Of a stretch of DNA of 64,000 nucleotides, positions 42,101 through 46,500 are shown one piece after another (position 1 is the first letter of the stretch; each line of letters starts with the position of its first letter). Made by a program: the position numbers and the translations under genes. The notes below the pieces were generated by a model. The model had not been told where the DNA came from, did no database searches, and saw only the letters and a list, made by a program, of their open reading frames with translations. The stretch spans positions 2,927,840 to 2,991,839 of the forward strand of contig OX422191.1 of assembly GCA_949130485.1 (NCBI GenBank), read 5' to 3'. The DNA is from Agelas oroides. Its lineage: Eukaryota; Porifera; Demospongiae; Agelasida; Agelasidae.

Positions 42101-42561
42101 TAATCAAGAGAGACACCATCTGACTTGTAGTGTACTACATAACAGGTGCTTTTTTGAGTGTAGGCACTCTTTGGCAAGACTATGGTACATATCTGGGATG
42201 AGAAGAGTGAGAATATGCATAAGGAAGTATTAGCAGTTCTGTGGCAAATGGTTGGTAAAGTGTGAAGACTTTAAAGTAATGTTATAATGGCTGGTTTCTT
42301 GTCTAGACAGTGGGAAATGTGTGAGTCTTTACACTTGGAAACTGCTTTGAGGCAACAGGACACATAGGTTTTCACCTATTGGTTGTGTATACATGCAGCT
42401 AACATGGTAGTGCTCTAGCTAATTTGATTATGATGTTTCCCAATGCAGGTAGCAGTCCTCATACTTTCATGGGACTGTCAGCAGGAAGCCACTCTGTGAA
42501 GATAAAACCAAGTGGCTGTGGAAACAATCGACGACAAGTTTCTGCATCTTTTGTGGTGTGA
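8936..42561 (+). CDS. GDA-like: Secreted guanine deaminase-like protein, copy A (19 exons, frameshifted)
   Basis: Assembled from 19 GT-AG exons: 8936-9127, 14333-14421, 19138-19306, 19853-19940, 20631-20748, 21660-21687, 23867-23980, 24725-24808, 27846-27939, 28831-28898, 29881-30042, 30759-30793, 33090-33167, 33602-33629, 33940-33999, 34084-34212, 35538-35669, 36819-36956, 42449-42561. Exon lengths and phases match copy B except exon 9, which is one base short (94 versus 95). As given, this puts a TGA at 27,936-27,938 after about 324 codons. All later exons remain open in the expected frame. GDA family features seen: FRGTLVHS near the N-terminus, MPGLVDCNLNAPQY, ISIAHCP, CLGTD, VGNFEVGKQFDALLVD and LYMGDNRN. 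GDA normally converts guanine to xanthine with one metal ion, but here the HxH motif reads NLN and the HxxE glutamate reads Val, so catalysis is unlikely. The last intron carries a gypsy element. It is either a decaying gene or carries one assembly error. Confidence 0.75.
9220..9267 (+). repeat. Duplicated 3' end of exon 1 with its splice donor
   Basis: A 42-base block (9,235-9,276) is identical to 9,095-9,136, the end of exon 1 including the GTGAGTTGC donor, shifted by exactly 140 bases. An AG at 9,218-9,219 precedes a 48-base frame that begins in phase 0, ends in phase 0 and encodes YLIGINEGNYGT again. It could act as an optional 16-codon exon, but the pyrimidine tract is weak and copy B lacks it. 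Confidence 0.6.
9968..10069. repeat. Inverted repeat, TAGTCTCGTCCCCAGAC family
   Basis: TAGTCTCGTCCCCAGACC on the left and GGTCTGGGACCGAGACTA on the right form terminal inverted repeats around about 65 bp. The same terminal sequence bounds the nested element at 13,176-14,233. It lies in intron 1 of copy A. Confidence 0.65.
10070..12723. other. Intron 1 of copy A: low-complexity and repeat remnants
   Basis: There is no supported gene. A (CAGA)n run lies at 11,061-11,094, with further GACGGACA units to 11,112. A charged frame at 11,859-12,110 (QDAEARRQREAQSKRR near its end) and a second one in 12,159-12,452 resemble the basic N-terminal part of some mobile-element proteins. They are short, in different frames and unsupported, so I do not call them genes. 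Confidence 0.4.
12724..12950. repeat. Minisatellite of TTTGTTTATGTACC-type units
   Basis: About 16 tandem units of 13-14 bp (TTTGTTTATGTACC and TTGTTTATGTACC, with TTTGTTTGTGTACC variants) lie in intron 1 of copy A. All three + strand frames stay open across it, producing false Cys/Leu/Tyr-rich reading frames. Confidence 0.9.
13176..14233. mobile_element. TIR element (TAGTCTCG ends) interrupted by a TTAA element
   Basis: The left end TAGTCTCGTGCCCAGCCCAC and the right end GGGTCTGGGGACGAGACTA are inverted. Inside them GAGAAACGGTCTG pairs with CAGACCGTTTCTC. The interior is occupied by the TTAA element at 13,308-14,064. The outer element is therefore older and was split by the inner insertion. 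Confidence 0.65.
13308..14064. mobile_element. TTAA-flanked DNA transposon, copy 2 (inverted orientation)
   Basis: It begins TTAAGGTGGCAGAG and ends CCGCCACCTTAA. Over most of its length it is the reverse complement of the 1,007-2,022 copy. A telomere-like stretch, CCCTAACCCAACCCTAACC, lies near its left end (about 13,367-13,397) and further CCCTAACCC lies near 13,970. It holds no transposase frame. Confidence 0.75.
14333..14421 (+). CDS. GDA-like: Copy A exon 2
   Basis: The exon follows a TTTTCAG-like acceptor (CACATTTCAG) and ends at GATAG|GTAAGT in phase 2. It encodes FVRPASELGSLAQQYGF, which aligns with the GDA segment between the N-terminal strand and the metal-binding MPGLVD motif. The last 40 bases are almost identical to exon 2 of copy B (48,313-48,401). 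Confidence 0.8.
14711..15260. mobile_element. TIR element, GTAATTATTCGAATGCTACGTA ends
   Basis: The left end TAATTATTCGAATGCTACGTA is matched in reverse near 15,237-15,260 (TACGTAGTATTTGAATAATTA). Internal TCCAATTTAACGTAAG and AAATTCAATTTCAGGAAT blocks occur more than once. It is about 550 bp in intron 2 of copy A with no coding capacity. Confidence 0.6.
15329..15464. repeat. Hairpin-forming inverted repeat
   Basis: The arms CCCTGCTACGTAAGTGGGAT and ATCTCACTTGGCAGGG pair, followed inward by GGAAAGGTCAGTGCTT / AAGCACTGATCTTTCC. It is a short MITE-like unit in intron 2 of copy A. Confidence 0.6.
15716..15931 (+). other. Possible exon with a transmembrane-like segment
   Basis: A + strand frame encodes AIQLYIAMAMVAMLSVILIG followed by LLQCNR, a strong membrane-like helix. 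It is not part of the guanine deaminase-like gene and has no homologue at the matching place in copy B. It could be a fragment of another gene inside intron 2 or chance coding. It merges into the G-rich dispersed repeat at 15,905-16,100. Confidence 0.2.
15905..16108. repeat. Dispersed repeat with G-rich core and CATGCTCCCCC motif
   Basis: The segment runs GGGCGGATCCAGAGATTG, a poly-G tract, GTGGCGCGCGCAAATTTT and then GGCATGCTCCCCCTGGAAAA ... GCTTCTGAGGCC. The last part recurs at 21,010-21,072 and 57,750-57,815, and a diverged form lies near 22,450-22,505. The assembly gap starts at its end, which fits a repeat-caused assembly break. Confidence 0.65.
16109..16308. other. Assembly gap (200 N)
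   Basis: Exactly 200 N bases, a conventional placeholder size, so the true gap length is unknown. It lies in intron 2 of copy A. Confidence 0.98.
16310..16522 (+). other. Open frame directly after the gap, unknown
   Basis: A frame opens at the gap edge and runs 70 codons to a TAA at 16,520-16,522. It includes VWNEATIDSLLLAALEQF, then SLHWRDMKTLAQHKRR. The composition is protein-like (amphipathic, charged), with no start codon because the 5' side is in the gap. I do not recognise it. It may be the tail of a gene or of a mobile-element protein partly hidden by the gap. Confidence 0.25.
16621..17961. mobile_element. TIR element, TATGGTGCCAATTATC ends
   Basis: The left end TATGGTGCCAATTATC is matched in reverse complement at 17,946-17,961. 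A second inner pair (GGTACCAATTATCGA at about 16,825 and ATAATTGGTACC at about 17,931) and an inverted GCCCCACC block pair (about 16,951 and 17,449) lie inside, so it seems built of nested inverted repeats. It is about 1.34 kb with no transposase frame, in intron 2 of copy A. Confidence 0.65.
18715..19010. repeat. Tandem array with seven CCAATCAGWGAGCTATTACAC units
   Basis: Seven copies of CCAATCAGTGAGCTATTACA or its CAGAGAG variant, each followed by CTTTTTCACTGTTG, are spaced at about 35-60 bp. The array ends about 130 bp before exon 3 of copy A. Each unit contains a CCAAT motif. A direct duplication (GTTTACAGCAAATTGTTG twice, 18,624 and 18,677) lies just upstream. Confidence 0.85.
19138..19306 (+). 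CDS. GDA-like: Copy A exon 3: altered metal-binding motif
   Basis: The exon starts after CACTCAG and ends GTG|GTAAGT in phase 0. It encodes QFLMPGLVDCNLNAPQYI. In GDA this is the PGLVDxHxH strand-1 motif, whose two His bind the metal; here both positions are Asn (AAC and AAT codons), while the substrate-contacting Gln (APQY) is kept. Copy B keeps HLH at the same place. The downstream half (FQNTTFAREVSM) is close to copy B. Confidence 0.8.
19853..19940 (+). CDS. GDA-like: Copy A exon 4
   Basis: It starts after CCCATAG and encodes RRTLEHGTTAVGHIASST, matching the GDA segment RRTLKNGTTT. It ends TCTG|GTAAGT in phase 1. Copy B has the same structure at 49,971-50,058. Confidence 0.8.
20239..20377. 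repeat. MITE-like repeat, TGGCGGTTYC family, copy 2 (complete)
   Basis: This copy runs from TGGTGGTTCCAGACC to CTCTGAAACCGCCA and shows both short inverted ends. It is close in sequence to 789-923. It lies in intron 4 of copy A. Confidence 0.75.
20631..20748 (+). CDS. GDA-like: Copy A exons 5 (here) and 6 (21660-21687)
   Basis: Exon 5 encodes GELRQRAIVAGLSLD and ends VLNDTRR. It aligns with the GDA segment FGQRAFVGKVCMD ... ETERFV. Exon 6 (28 bases) adds LIELVRGLE. Boundaries are TTCGTAG|G and AAG|GTAATA for exon 5, and CCGTAG|G and GAG|GTATAT for exon 6. Phases agree with copy B (51,422-51,539 and 51,897-51,924). Confidence 0.75.
21483..21622. repeat. MITE with CACCATAGTACTAAGCT ends
   Basis: The left ATCACCATAGTACTAAGCTG pairs with the right AGCTTTGTACTATGGTGAT, continuing through ACAGAAAATAT / ATATTTTTCTGT. 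A related unit lies at 37,407-37,540. It is in intron 5 of copy A. Confidence 0.7.
22121..22351. repeat. Inverted repeat of about 231 bp with arms of about 65 bp
   Basis: The left arm (AACCCGAGAGGCAGCTTCCC, then CAGTTCATCTTACAACCACA) is mirrored by the right arm, which runs TGTGGTTGTAAGATGAACTG and then GGCAGCTGCCTCTCAGGTTG. A similar but shortened sequence occurs near 25,480-25,560 and 31,355-31,520, so it is a family of hairpin elements in copy A introns. Confidence 0.65.
23174..23596. mobile_element. TIR element, TAGCCTCGTTCCCAGGC family (423 bp)
   Basis: It starts TAGCCTCGTTCCCAGGCC and ends GGCCTGGGAATGAGGCTA. Further in, CACGTGAGT and the TGACGTCA-containing half are roughly mirrored, and GGGGGGAGGGG pairs with CCCCTCCCCCC. 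No transposase. It is in intron 6 of copy A. Confidence 0.75.
23867..23980 (+). CDS. GDA-like: Copy A exon 7
   Basis: It starts after CTCTGCAG and ends CAG|GTAGTT, phase 0 at both sides. The first half (PLVRPTVSVELDSAVSS) differs strongly from copy B, while the second half (ELLQGLGEIVAEDTN) is nearly the same. In GDA the first half holds the RFS substrate-binding loop, which I cannot recognise in either copy. Confidence 0.75.
24725..24808 (+). CDS. GDA-like: Copy A exon 8: HxxE motif lacking Glu
   Basis: It encodes AHYGVGGSFEPLNALQRW and ends VLPVNR, with CTCACAG| and CGG|GTGAGT boundaries. In GDA the corresponding motif is HIQSHISEN, whose His binds the metal and whose Glu is the proton-transfer residue. 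Here the His is kept but the Glu position is Val, and the loop that follows is about eight residues shorter than in human GDA. Confidence 0.7.
25359..25459. repeat. TAGCCTCGTTCCCAGGC hairpin element (101 bp)
   Basis: TAGCCTCGTTCCCAGGCCTA on the left and AGGCCTGGGAACGAGGCTA on the right leave a short loop. It is a minimal copy of the family at 23,174-23,596, in intron 8 of copy A. Confidence 0.75.
26699..27096. mobile_element. TIR element, CTAATCTCTCGAAAATA ends
   Basis: The left CTAATCTCTCGAAAATATGC pairs with the right ATTTTCGGGAGATTAG. Several internal TTTTCGAGAG / CTCTCGAAAA pairs give further folding. A diverged partial copy lies near 50,199-50,321, sharing CATGAACTTAAGTGGCTC and CACCTCACACGCAGTTAGTC. 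It is in intron 8 of copy A. Confidence 0.65.
27107..27738. mobile_element. TAGCCTCGTTCCCAGGC-family TIR element (632 bp)
   Basis: It starts TAGCCTCGTTCCCAGGCTCT and ends GGGCCTGGGTACGAGGCTA, with an internal TTATCACGTGAG / CTCACGTGATGAATTA pair shared with the 23,174-23,596 copy. The frame inside is not transposase-like. It ends about 100 bp before exon 9 of copy A. Confidence 0.65.
27846..27939 (+). CDS. GDA-like: Copy A exon 9: one-base deletion
   Basis: The exon lies between ATTTCAG|ACG and AACCTGAA|GTAAGT and is 94 bases, against 95 in copy B (55,355-55,449). The missing base falls within the first eight bases. Translated in the incoming phase it ends at TGA (27,936-27,938). Shifted by one base it reads VDHSVHLRDSEMEIYRDRGI then SIAHCPVANL, matching GDA's AHGCYL ... 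ASIAHCPNSNL and including the metal-binding His. This is the only break in an otherwise open 19-exon chain. Confidence 0.75.
28831..28898 (+). CDS. GDA-like: Copy A exons 10 (here) and 11 (29881-30042)
   Basis: Exon 10 follows a long pyrimidine tract ending CCAAAG and encodes IGSGILDVRRMLNFGINVCL then GT. Exon 11 begins by completing Asp and encodes DAGVGTAFSILDVM, later LPPDYTSLTLAEVFYMATMG. GDA has LGTDVAGGYSYSMLDAIR and EVFRLATLGG here; the Asp that binds the metal is kept. I placed the start at 28,831 rather than further upstream, because an upstream start would add about 20 residues absent from GDA. Confidence 0.75.
30759..30793 (+). CDS. GDA-like: Copy A exons 12 (here), 13 (33090-33167), 14 (33602-33629), 15 (33940-33999)
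   Basis: These four exons give the conserved GDA C-terminus: LGDTVGNFE, then VGKQFDALLVDTSAPVFD, then RIQKFLYMG, then DNRNILKVFVAGQE. In GDA the order is GNFEVGKEFDAILI ... IQKFLYLGDDRNIEEVYVGG, so the alignment is clear. All boundaries are GT-AG and in phase. The start of intron 12 (30,794-30,855) is almost identical to that of copy B. Confidence 0.8.
31676..32265. repeat. Minisatellite of about 56-bp units in intron 12 of copy A
   Basis: About ten units share TCGTCCAGCAGATGAGCGGC, TAGTAGCGTAGCTCGCATGC and CAGGTTGACAAGAATC. Some are shortened to about 43 bp by loss of the GTAGCTCGC part. The - strand stays open through most of it, giving a false 108-codon frame. Confidence 0.9.
34084..34212 (+). 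CDS. GDA-like: Copy A exons 16 (here) and 17 (35538-35669): first C-terminal module
   Basis: These exons encode VNLINDSPRVQGNNITVDL ... DHPVKCGIRL ... then, after a phase-1 intron inside a Cys codon, SSTSFSFTNVAPDD ... YIMRVVV. The module is outside the GDA family and follows the GDA end directly. Its exon split falls at the Cys-Ser-Ser site, exactly as in the next module, and the two share the LIND start. I read it as an Ig-like or FnIII-like beta domain (inference). Confidence 0.7.
36263..36457. mobile_element. MITE with TACCGTATGG ends (195 bp)
   Basis: TACCGTATGGTGAGAAATTT at the left and TTTGTCCCGCCATACGGTA at the right. The interior has repeated TTTTCGCGG / CCGCGAAAA blocks. It lies in intron 17 of copy A. 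A diverged relative may lie at 43,583-43,998, with TACCGTACAGCG and TTTTTCGCGG near its left side. Confidence 0.7.
36819..36956 (+). CDS. GDA-like: Copy A exons 18 (here) and 19 (42449-42561): second C-terminal module
   Basis: Exon 18 encodes TVHLINDGVTVNEDTATVEF then FQCRLDGQAFSPC. Exon 19 encodes SSPHTFMGLSAGSHSVKI, then PSGCG ... ASFVV and the TGA stop at 42,559-42,561. The pattern F.C.LDG..F.PC.SP.TF..L..G.H...I is that of the Ig-like 'CxLDGxxFxxC' domains frequent in extracellular proteins of bacteria and simple animals (family knowledge). The gypsy element lies in the intron between these two exons. Confidence 0.75.
37407..37540. repeat. MITE related to 21,483-21,622
   Basis: The left CATAGTACCAAGCTATACC pairs with the right GGTATAGCTTTGTACTGTGG, continuing GGAAAATAT / ATATTTTC. 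It sits just upstream of the gypsy insertion in the last intron of copy A. Confidence 0.65.
37830..38001 (+). repeat. 5' LTR
   Basis: It is 172 bp, TG...CA bounded. It differs from the 3' LTR by about five substitutions and an 11-base segment (CTGATCTGCCT at about 37,966) absent from the 3' LTR. An LTR this short is unusual but still within the family range. Confidence 0.9.
38028..38537 (+). CDS. gag: Gypsy gag-like protein
   Basis: The ATG at 38,028 lies 26 bases after the LTR. The frame begins MPTFGQINEFRPDNESFSVY and includes RFHFHRRDQASGESVAEYLA, a pattern typical of gag capsid regions of gypsy elements of the K02A2.6-like type. It ends at TAG (38,535-38,537), and the same frame continues into the zinc-knuckle region 18 bases later. 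The TAG is therefore either a readthrough stop or a nonsense change. Such a protein packages the element RNA. Confidence 0.8.
   Translation: MPTFGQINEFRPDNESFSVYLERFELFVLANSIADSKKVPLFLTVLGGNTYGLLHNLMAPDNPKDKSFATITGILKAHFEPKPLIIAQRFHFHRRDQASGESVAEYLAELRRLASKCNFGAYLDEALRDRLVCGQRSEAIQKCLLSEPEPTLAHVLEITQGMEAAHKQA
38556..39944 (+). CDS. pol: Gypsy nucleocapsid, protease and reverse transcriptase region
   Basis: Order of motifs: two CCHC zinc knuckles (CYRCGKIGHAQQNC at about 38,625 and CHTCGKKGHISRVC at about 38,685), an aspartic protease motif (IDTGASVSLIS, about 38,896) with LLGRDWL, then reverse transcriptase with KLDLTSAYQQ, LPFGVASSPAIFQR and the catalytic YIDD at 39,741-39,752. The frame stops at TAG (39,942-39,944), in the middle of the RT connection region, and continues in the same frame. 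This marks a nonsense mutation. Confidence 0.85.
   Translation: MVTVGKVDRRAPSQESAMVRGKPCYRCGKIGHAQQNCGFREATCHTCGKKGHISRVCKSSRGQNRSSKRAGWVDSDPQQPQETGEEVLFHVGQKSSHPHQVALELEGRAITMEIDTGASVSLISEELQKTVFPDAHLTKPTSTLSTYTSEPIPVVGQMTVKVKYGDYVGDHKLSVVKGKGPSLLGRDWLKHIRLDWANIKMLSIEGSLPALKELSDRYAEVFQDSLGTMKSFRAHLSLKEDATPRFHRPRPVPFAIKDSIGRELDRLEEAGILCKIDHSEWAAPVVPVPKKDGTIRLCGDYKVTINPALQVDQYPLPNPTELMTSLTGGKQFTKLDLTSAYQQMLLDSESAKLVTINTHQGLYEYTRLPFGVASSPAIFQRAMDTILQGIPRVICYIDDIVVTGESEEDHMRNLDEVLRRLKEHGMKLHLDKCSFFQECVEYLGHYIDAQGVHTSFKKVQAI
39945..41138 (+). pseudogene. pol: Gypsy RT tail, RNase H and integrase N-terminal part
   Basis: It continues the same frame after the TAG. RNase H motifs are ASPYGVGAVISH, VEKEALSLIFGIKKFHQFLY and TDHKPL. 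Integrase begins with an HHCC zinc site (HRGHPGIVRMKALARSHVWW ... CTAC) and then HIDYAGPF and DAHSKWPEV from the catalytic core. It stops at TGA (41,136-41,138), where the frame again continues unchanged beyond the stop. Confidence 0.85.
41139..41943 (+). pseudogene. pol: Gypsy integrase core and C-terminus, frameshifted
   Basis: The frame after the TGA holds VVSDNGPQFVS, the second catalytic Asp region. Near 41,265-41,290 the coding frame changes, apparently through a small deletion before the conserved NGAAERLVQT (third catalytic residue), and then runs open to TGA at 41,941-41,943. The tail has GPVSCLIRVQNGELWRRHIN, a GPY/F-like module, then a Ser/Thr-rich end. Confidence 0.8.
41984..42144 (+). 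repeat. 3' LTR
   Basis: It is 161 bp with the same ends as the 5' LTR, followed by the target duplication GGTGC. The difference from the 5' LTR (about five substitutions, roughly 3 %) points to a fairly recent insertion. Confidence 0.9.
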
Positions 42562-42833
42562 AGCTAACAATCCTTGTTTTTGACTGTACTGCACTCTTAA
42601 CTATGACTTGTAGGTACTCTGAAGGGCTACTAGTGTAGCGTTGCCGTGCATGCATGCAAAATTATTATTAGAGTGCAAGACTTGATAAAATCATGCAAAG
42701 AACACTTATGAAAAAATTGGGTGAGAACATATGTACTGAAACAAAGGTTTGTATATATATAGTAGAAGTGTGTTAAAAAATAGCTAATTTATGGTAGCAA
42801 CTGACAGCACAACGGTTGACTTAGATTCTAACC

Positions 42834-42897
42834 CAGTTGACCTAGATTCTGTGAGCATGTTAGGATCCCATCATTCTCACAGAATCTAGGTCAACTG
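42834..42897. repeat. Perfect hairpin between copies A and B
   Basis: CAGTTGACCTAGATTCTGTG and CACAGAATCTAGGTCAACTG are exact inverted repeats around a loop of about 20 bases, located 270 bases after the copy A stop codon. A partial third copy of the arm (GGTTGACTTAGATTCTAACC) lies just before it. Confidence 0.8.
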
Positions 42898-43047
42898 AAA
42901 AGCTAACAATATATACAGTAGCATGGAGAGATGAAGAGTAACTCTGTGACATTGCTTATGCCATTGTAAACACTGTATATGGTGTATGATGGTTGGGATT
43001 TGAAGCCTAAGCTCCATCAGTCATGAAGCGCCCGGGCGCTAAGCGGT

Positions 43048-43161
43048 TAGCCTCGTTCTCAGGCCATTCCCGCCTCCAGTTTTTGATCGCTTTGCAGTAT
43101 AAATCCGTTTTTATACTAAGCGATCAAAACTGGAGGCGGGAATGGCCTGGGAACGAGGCTA
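43048..43161. repeat. TAGCCTCGTTCCCAGGC-family hairpin (114 bp)
   Basis: The left TAGCCTCGTTCTCAGGCCAT and right ATGGCCTGGGAACGAGGCTA arms continue inward through CCGCCTCCAGTTTT / AAAACTGGAGGCGG, so almost the whole unit is a palindrome. A second family end (TAGCCTCGTTCCCAGGTCCC) begins at about 43,179, about 135 bases before the copy B start codon. Confidence 0.8.
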
Positions 43162-43313
43162 CTAAGCGGATTCAACCTAGCCTCGTTCCCAGGTCCCGTC
43201 CAAAAAAAACGGAAGTCCGAAGGTACAAAACCTGACCACCTTTCATGTACATGCCTCATTTGCTCCGATACCTTGAGAAGATGACTGGAATTTCTCACAA
43301 GCAGAAGCTTAGC

Positions 43314-43505
43314 ATGGAGCTTTGTAATGTTTGTTCGCTACCCTTTTGGGTACTGATCTGCTGTTTGGTTGTAACGGTTGCCGCTGCACAGACTCCTACG
43401 CAGCTGAAGGTGTTCCGAGGCACTCTCGTCCACTCCAGGGTACGCACTGACATGGAGGTCTTGGAGGACTACCTCATTGGCATCGACGAGAGCAACTACG
43501 GAACG
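43314..43505 (+). CDS. GDA-like: Copy B exon 1: signal peptide and GDA N-terminus
   Basis: It encodes MELCNVCSLPFWVLICCLVV TVAAAQ, then TQLKVFRGTLVHSRVRT. In-frame ATGs at 43,245, 43,251 and 43,281 would add up to 23 residues. I prefer 43,314 because copy A starts at the equivalent Met and both leaders are then 26 residues ending in Ala-Ala/Ala-Gln. The donor is ACG|GTGAGT. Confidence 0.8.
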
Positions 43506-46500
43506 GTGAGTTGCGGGAATTTAGCCACTCTGTTTAAACCACAGCAAATAGGATCGGTCAGATAATTTTTCAATATAGCTTATACCGTACAGCGTTTTTT
43601 TTTTTCGCGGGTTAAAGTTTCGTGTGTTAACTCGCGATCCTGTTCCTGTCGACGGTGTACTCACCAAGCAGATTGTGCAAAAACGGCGCGTCAGCATAAA
43701 GCCAACCAGCCAGCGCGTTTCTATATAGGTATATCATGTCTCAGCTCGTTTCTCGCTCGAGTTTATTGCAGTACAGACCTCGCCCTTTCAATCTGGCCAC
43801 ACTCGTTGGCGGTACGGACAGCAGCTAGAAGACAATGTGCCCTCCAGAGTTGGTATAGCTGTCTTCGTGGGTTTGCTTAAAAATACTGCAGCACCGACAT
43901 GTCGTATAACTACCAGGAGCTCAATTTGTATATACGCATAAATATCGCGGGCTAATTTTTCGCGGATCCTACTTGACCGCAAAAAACGCGAAAATTACCC
44001 CCCCCCCCCCCCCCAACAGCGAAAAATACCCGCTCATGTTTTGCAATATCTGGACACACTCGTTGACGGCACGGACAGTAGCTATAAGAAAGTGTGCCCT
44101 CCGGAGTTGAGGGGTGAGCGCTCTTTTGAGTGTTTCCGTATTTAGCCGCGAAAGCGCCCATGTCGCGCGTTTACATGCCCCCGAAGCAAATAATTGGACA
44201 AACAATAACCTAAAACGGAACTATCAGCGCCTTCGAAGTCGAGTCCTGACAGCACACACTGACACTCTGAACAGCACCTTGTCACTGTGAGCATTGTGTA
44301 GCTTTTAATTGTGAGAGGAAGGACAGCTGTAGTCAAAAAGACCCCGTCTTTATCCATCTCCACATAGATACATGTGTATAAAGTATAAAGCCCTTATCCT
44401 AACACAGCCTGACCCAGCCCGTAGAGAAACCTACAGCATGCACACAGAGAGGTTTTAGTATCTGAGCTTACTGTTGTAACTAGGTCACAAGCAAGCCTTC
44501 CACAGCTTAGTCGAATACATCTTTACAACCCCCAGCCCCATTCCCATTTTCCAAAGTTAACCATAGGATACCCCCTTGGTGAAGAGATAATTGAGCCGGA
44601 GGCTGAGGTGGTGGATAGTGAGAGTATCCACTCAGGCAATGTGCTTGTACAGTCAACCCACCCAGGCCCGCAACCCCGTCCGCAGGGGATCTCCACTTAG
44701 CTATGCGAATCGGTCCCAGGCTCTCTCCCTCCGTTTTTATTTTTCGTCGGGGCGAGGGGAGAGCCTGGGAACGAGGCTAGCTCTGGAGCCTTGTATAAAG
44801 ACTAAGGTATGTACACTGTTAACAAGCTAGGTCTATTAGCTACAACCTTCAGGTAGCAGACTACCAATACAGCATGGCCACACTAAGCTACAAGTCACTT
44901 TGACGCTTTAGTGAGGTGCGCATGTAGCTACTGGCTTGCTGAACTACAGCACATCCCGTACGTCGCTATAGCCATAGACATGGCACCAATTAGCACCCTC
45001 TGGAATACTTACATGTAGATAGTTGAGTGACATACAGTTTACATGCAACAGCAAGCCAAATTACCTTCACTTCACTCTACATGCAGTAGCTATACTTATT
45101 ATTAGGAGCTGGACTGTGCACCTAACTCCGATTCCCTGTTCCCCGTTCCACTTTTGCCCTAATCCAGCTAGGCTTTCCATACTATGTGTACCTAGTGGGT
45201 TAGCTTAATGACTCATTTATGGCAGGACAAGCTGGTTTGTCCACCAGCATTCAAGCCACCTGCATTCAAGTCACCGTTTTCTTTCCACTTGGGATGCAGT
45301 TAGCCTCGAAAAAAAAATTCAGAGCGGCTTTGAATAATCATGTTCTGCATGGTAGCTCATCTGTATGTTAGCTGAACCGTTAACCTGTTGCGCAACCGGA
45401 TATGCGGTTGTGCAACGGGTCATCCCCCTTACATAACCAGATTAGATTTTCTGCCACATGGCAAGACTTTCGCTCTGATAGCAAGACTCTCACTGGAGCA
45501 AAGTCTTGCTATGTGGCAACAACCGTGTAGCTTTCAGCCTGCCCAGTTGTACAACTGGGTAGCTTTCAGACCGTCCGGTTGCATAACCAGGTAACTGCGC
45601 CTTGTAGGTTAATATGCATGGACAGCCAGTTATGCAACAGCGTGTCCAGTTGCGTAACCGGCATCTGGTTGCGCAACTGGGTTACCGGGTAAATTAAGCA
45701 TCCGTATGGCACATAGATTCTTTGCATGTACTGAAAACTATAACTAGCTGTATTACAGCGAAAATATACTATAACAGAAAATTACCTGATAACTATATAA
45801 CTAAATGGATTTGTTTTTTAGAGACACAAAATTTAGCAGTTGAAAGTAATAAGGAAGAAACAAAAACAAAATAAATCAGCATCTAAAAGCAAGCTTGAAC
45901 GCTTAACTAAGCAACATTTCATGACAGACCTCGAACTTTCAGGGCTTGCTAGCTACATGTACATGTGTCGGTTGTCATAATGGCAGCTAATGACATGCAC
46001 CAAACTCACTTTTTTGATATTAAGCATGGCAGACCTCCAACCCAAGATGATACTGAGTGCTGGTAAGAGCCGTTACTACAGCATGCAACTATTGAATAGT
46101 GTGACAGTGCTACTTAGTCATGGTGACATATCCACATTGAAGTCTTAATTGTGTACCACTCACTATGGGTAAAATAAGAAGCCAAATGGAGTGTGGTTTT
46201 GTTTTGTAGTGCAACCACTCCACTAGTAAATGGTATGTTACAGTGCAGTTTGAGATAAGGAGCTGTTCCTTTGAAAGGCCCTTGTTATTTATGTGGCAAG
46301 ATGAAGAGATAATAGCTACGCACTTTCTGTCCCTTTTATGGTAACAAGTGATTACTGAATCCAGACACCTTTTTGTATGACTGTCTAAGTACTGAATCTG
46401 GAGTTGACTGTTTGTGAAGTGAAAAGCACACTGGTTGCTGTTCAGACTTGTGCAAATTTGTTTCCTTGCATGGATGGGCACTCCATTGACGTCATTCACC

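Larger units (their letters stand above)
37830..42144 (+). mobile_element. Ty3/gypsy LTR retrotransposon with 5-bp target duplication
   Basis: It has two LTRs (37,830-38,001 and 41,984-42,144) that begin TGTAGTGTATTTG and end ACATAACA, flanked by GGTGC on both sides (37,825-37,829 and 42,145-42,149). A possible primer site CTGGCGACGAGGTGG follows the 5' LTR, and a purine tract AGAGGGGAGG precedes the 3' LTR. The order gag, zinc knuckles, protease, RT, RNase H, integrase is that of Metaviridae-type elements. The reading frame is broken by TAG (38,535), TAG (39,942), TGA (41,136) and one frameshift near 41,270. It inserted in the last intron of copy A, in the same orientation as the gene. Confidence 0.93.

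Noticed and set aside
43245-43313. Earlier in-frame ATG codons for copy B
   Set aside because: They would place polar residues before the hydrophobic leader, and copy A starts at the Met equivalent to 43,314.
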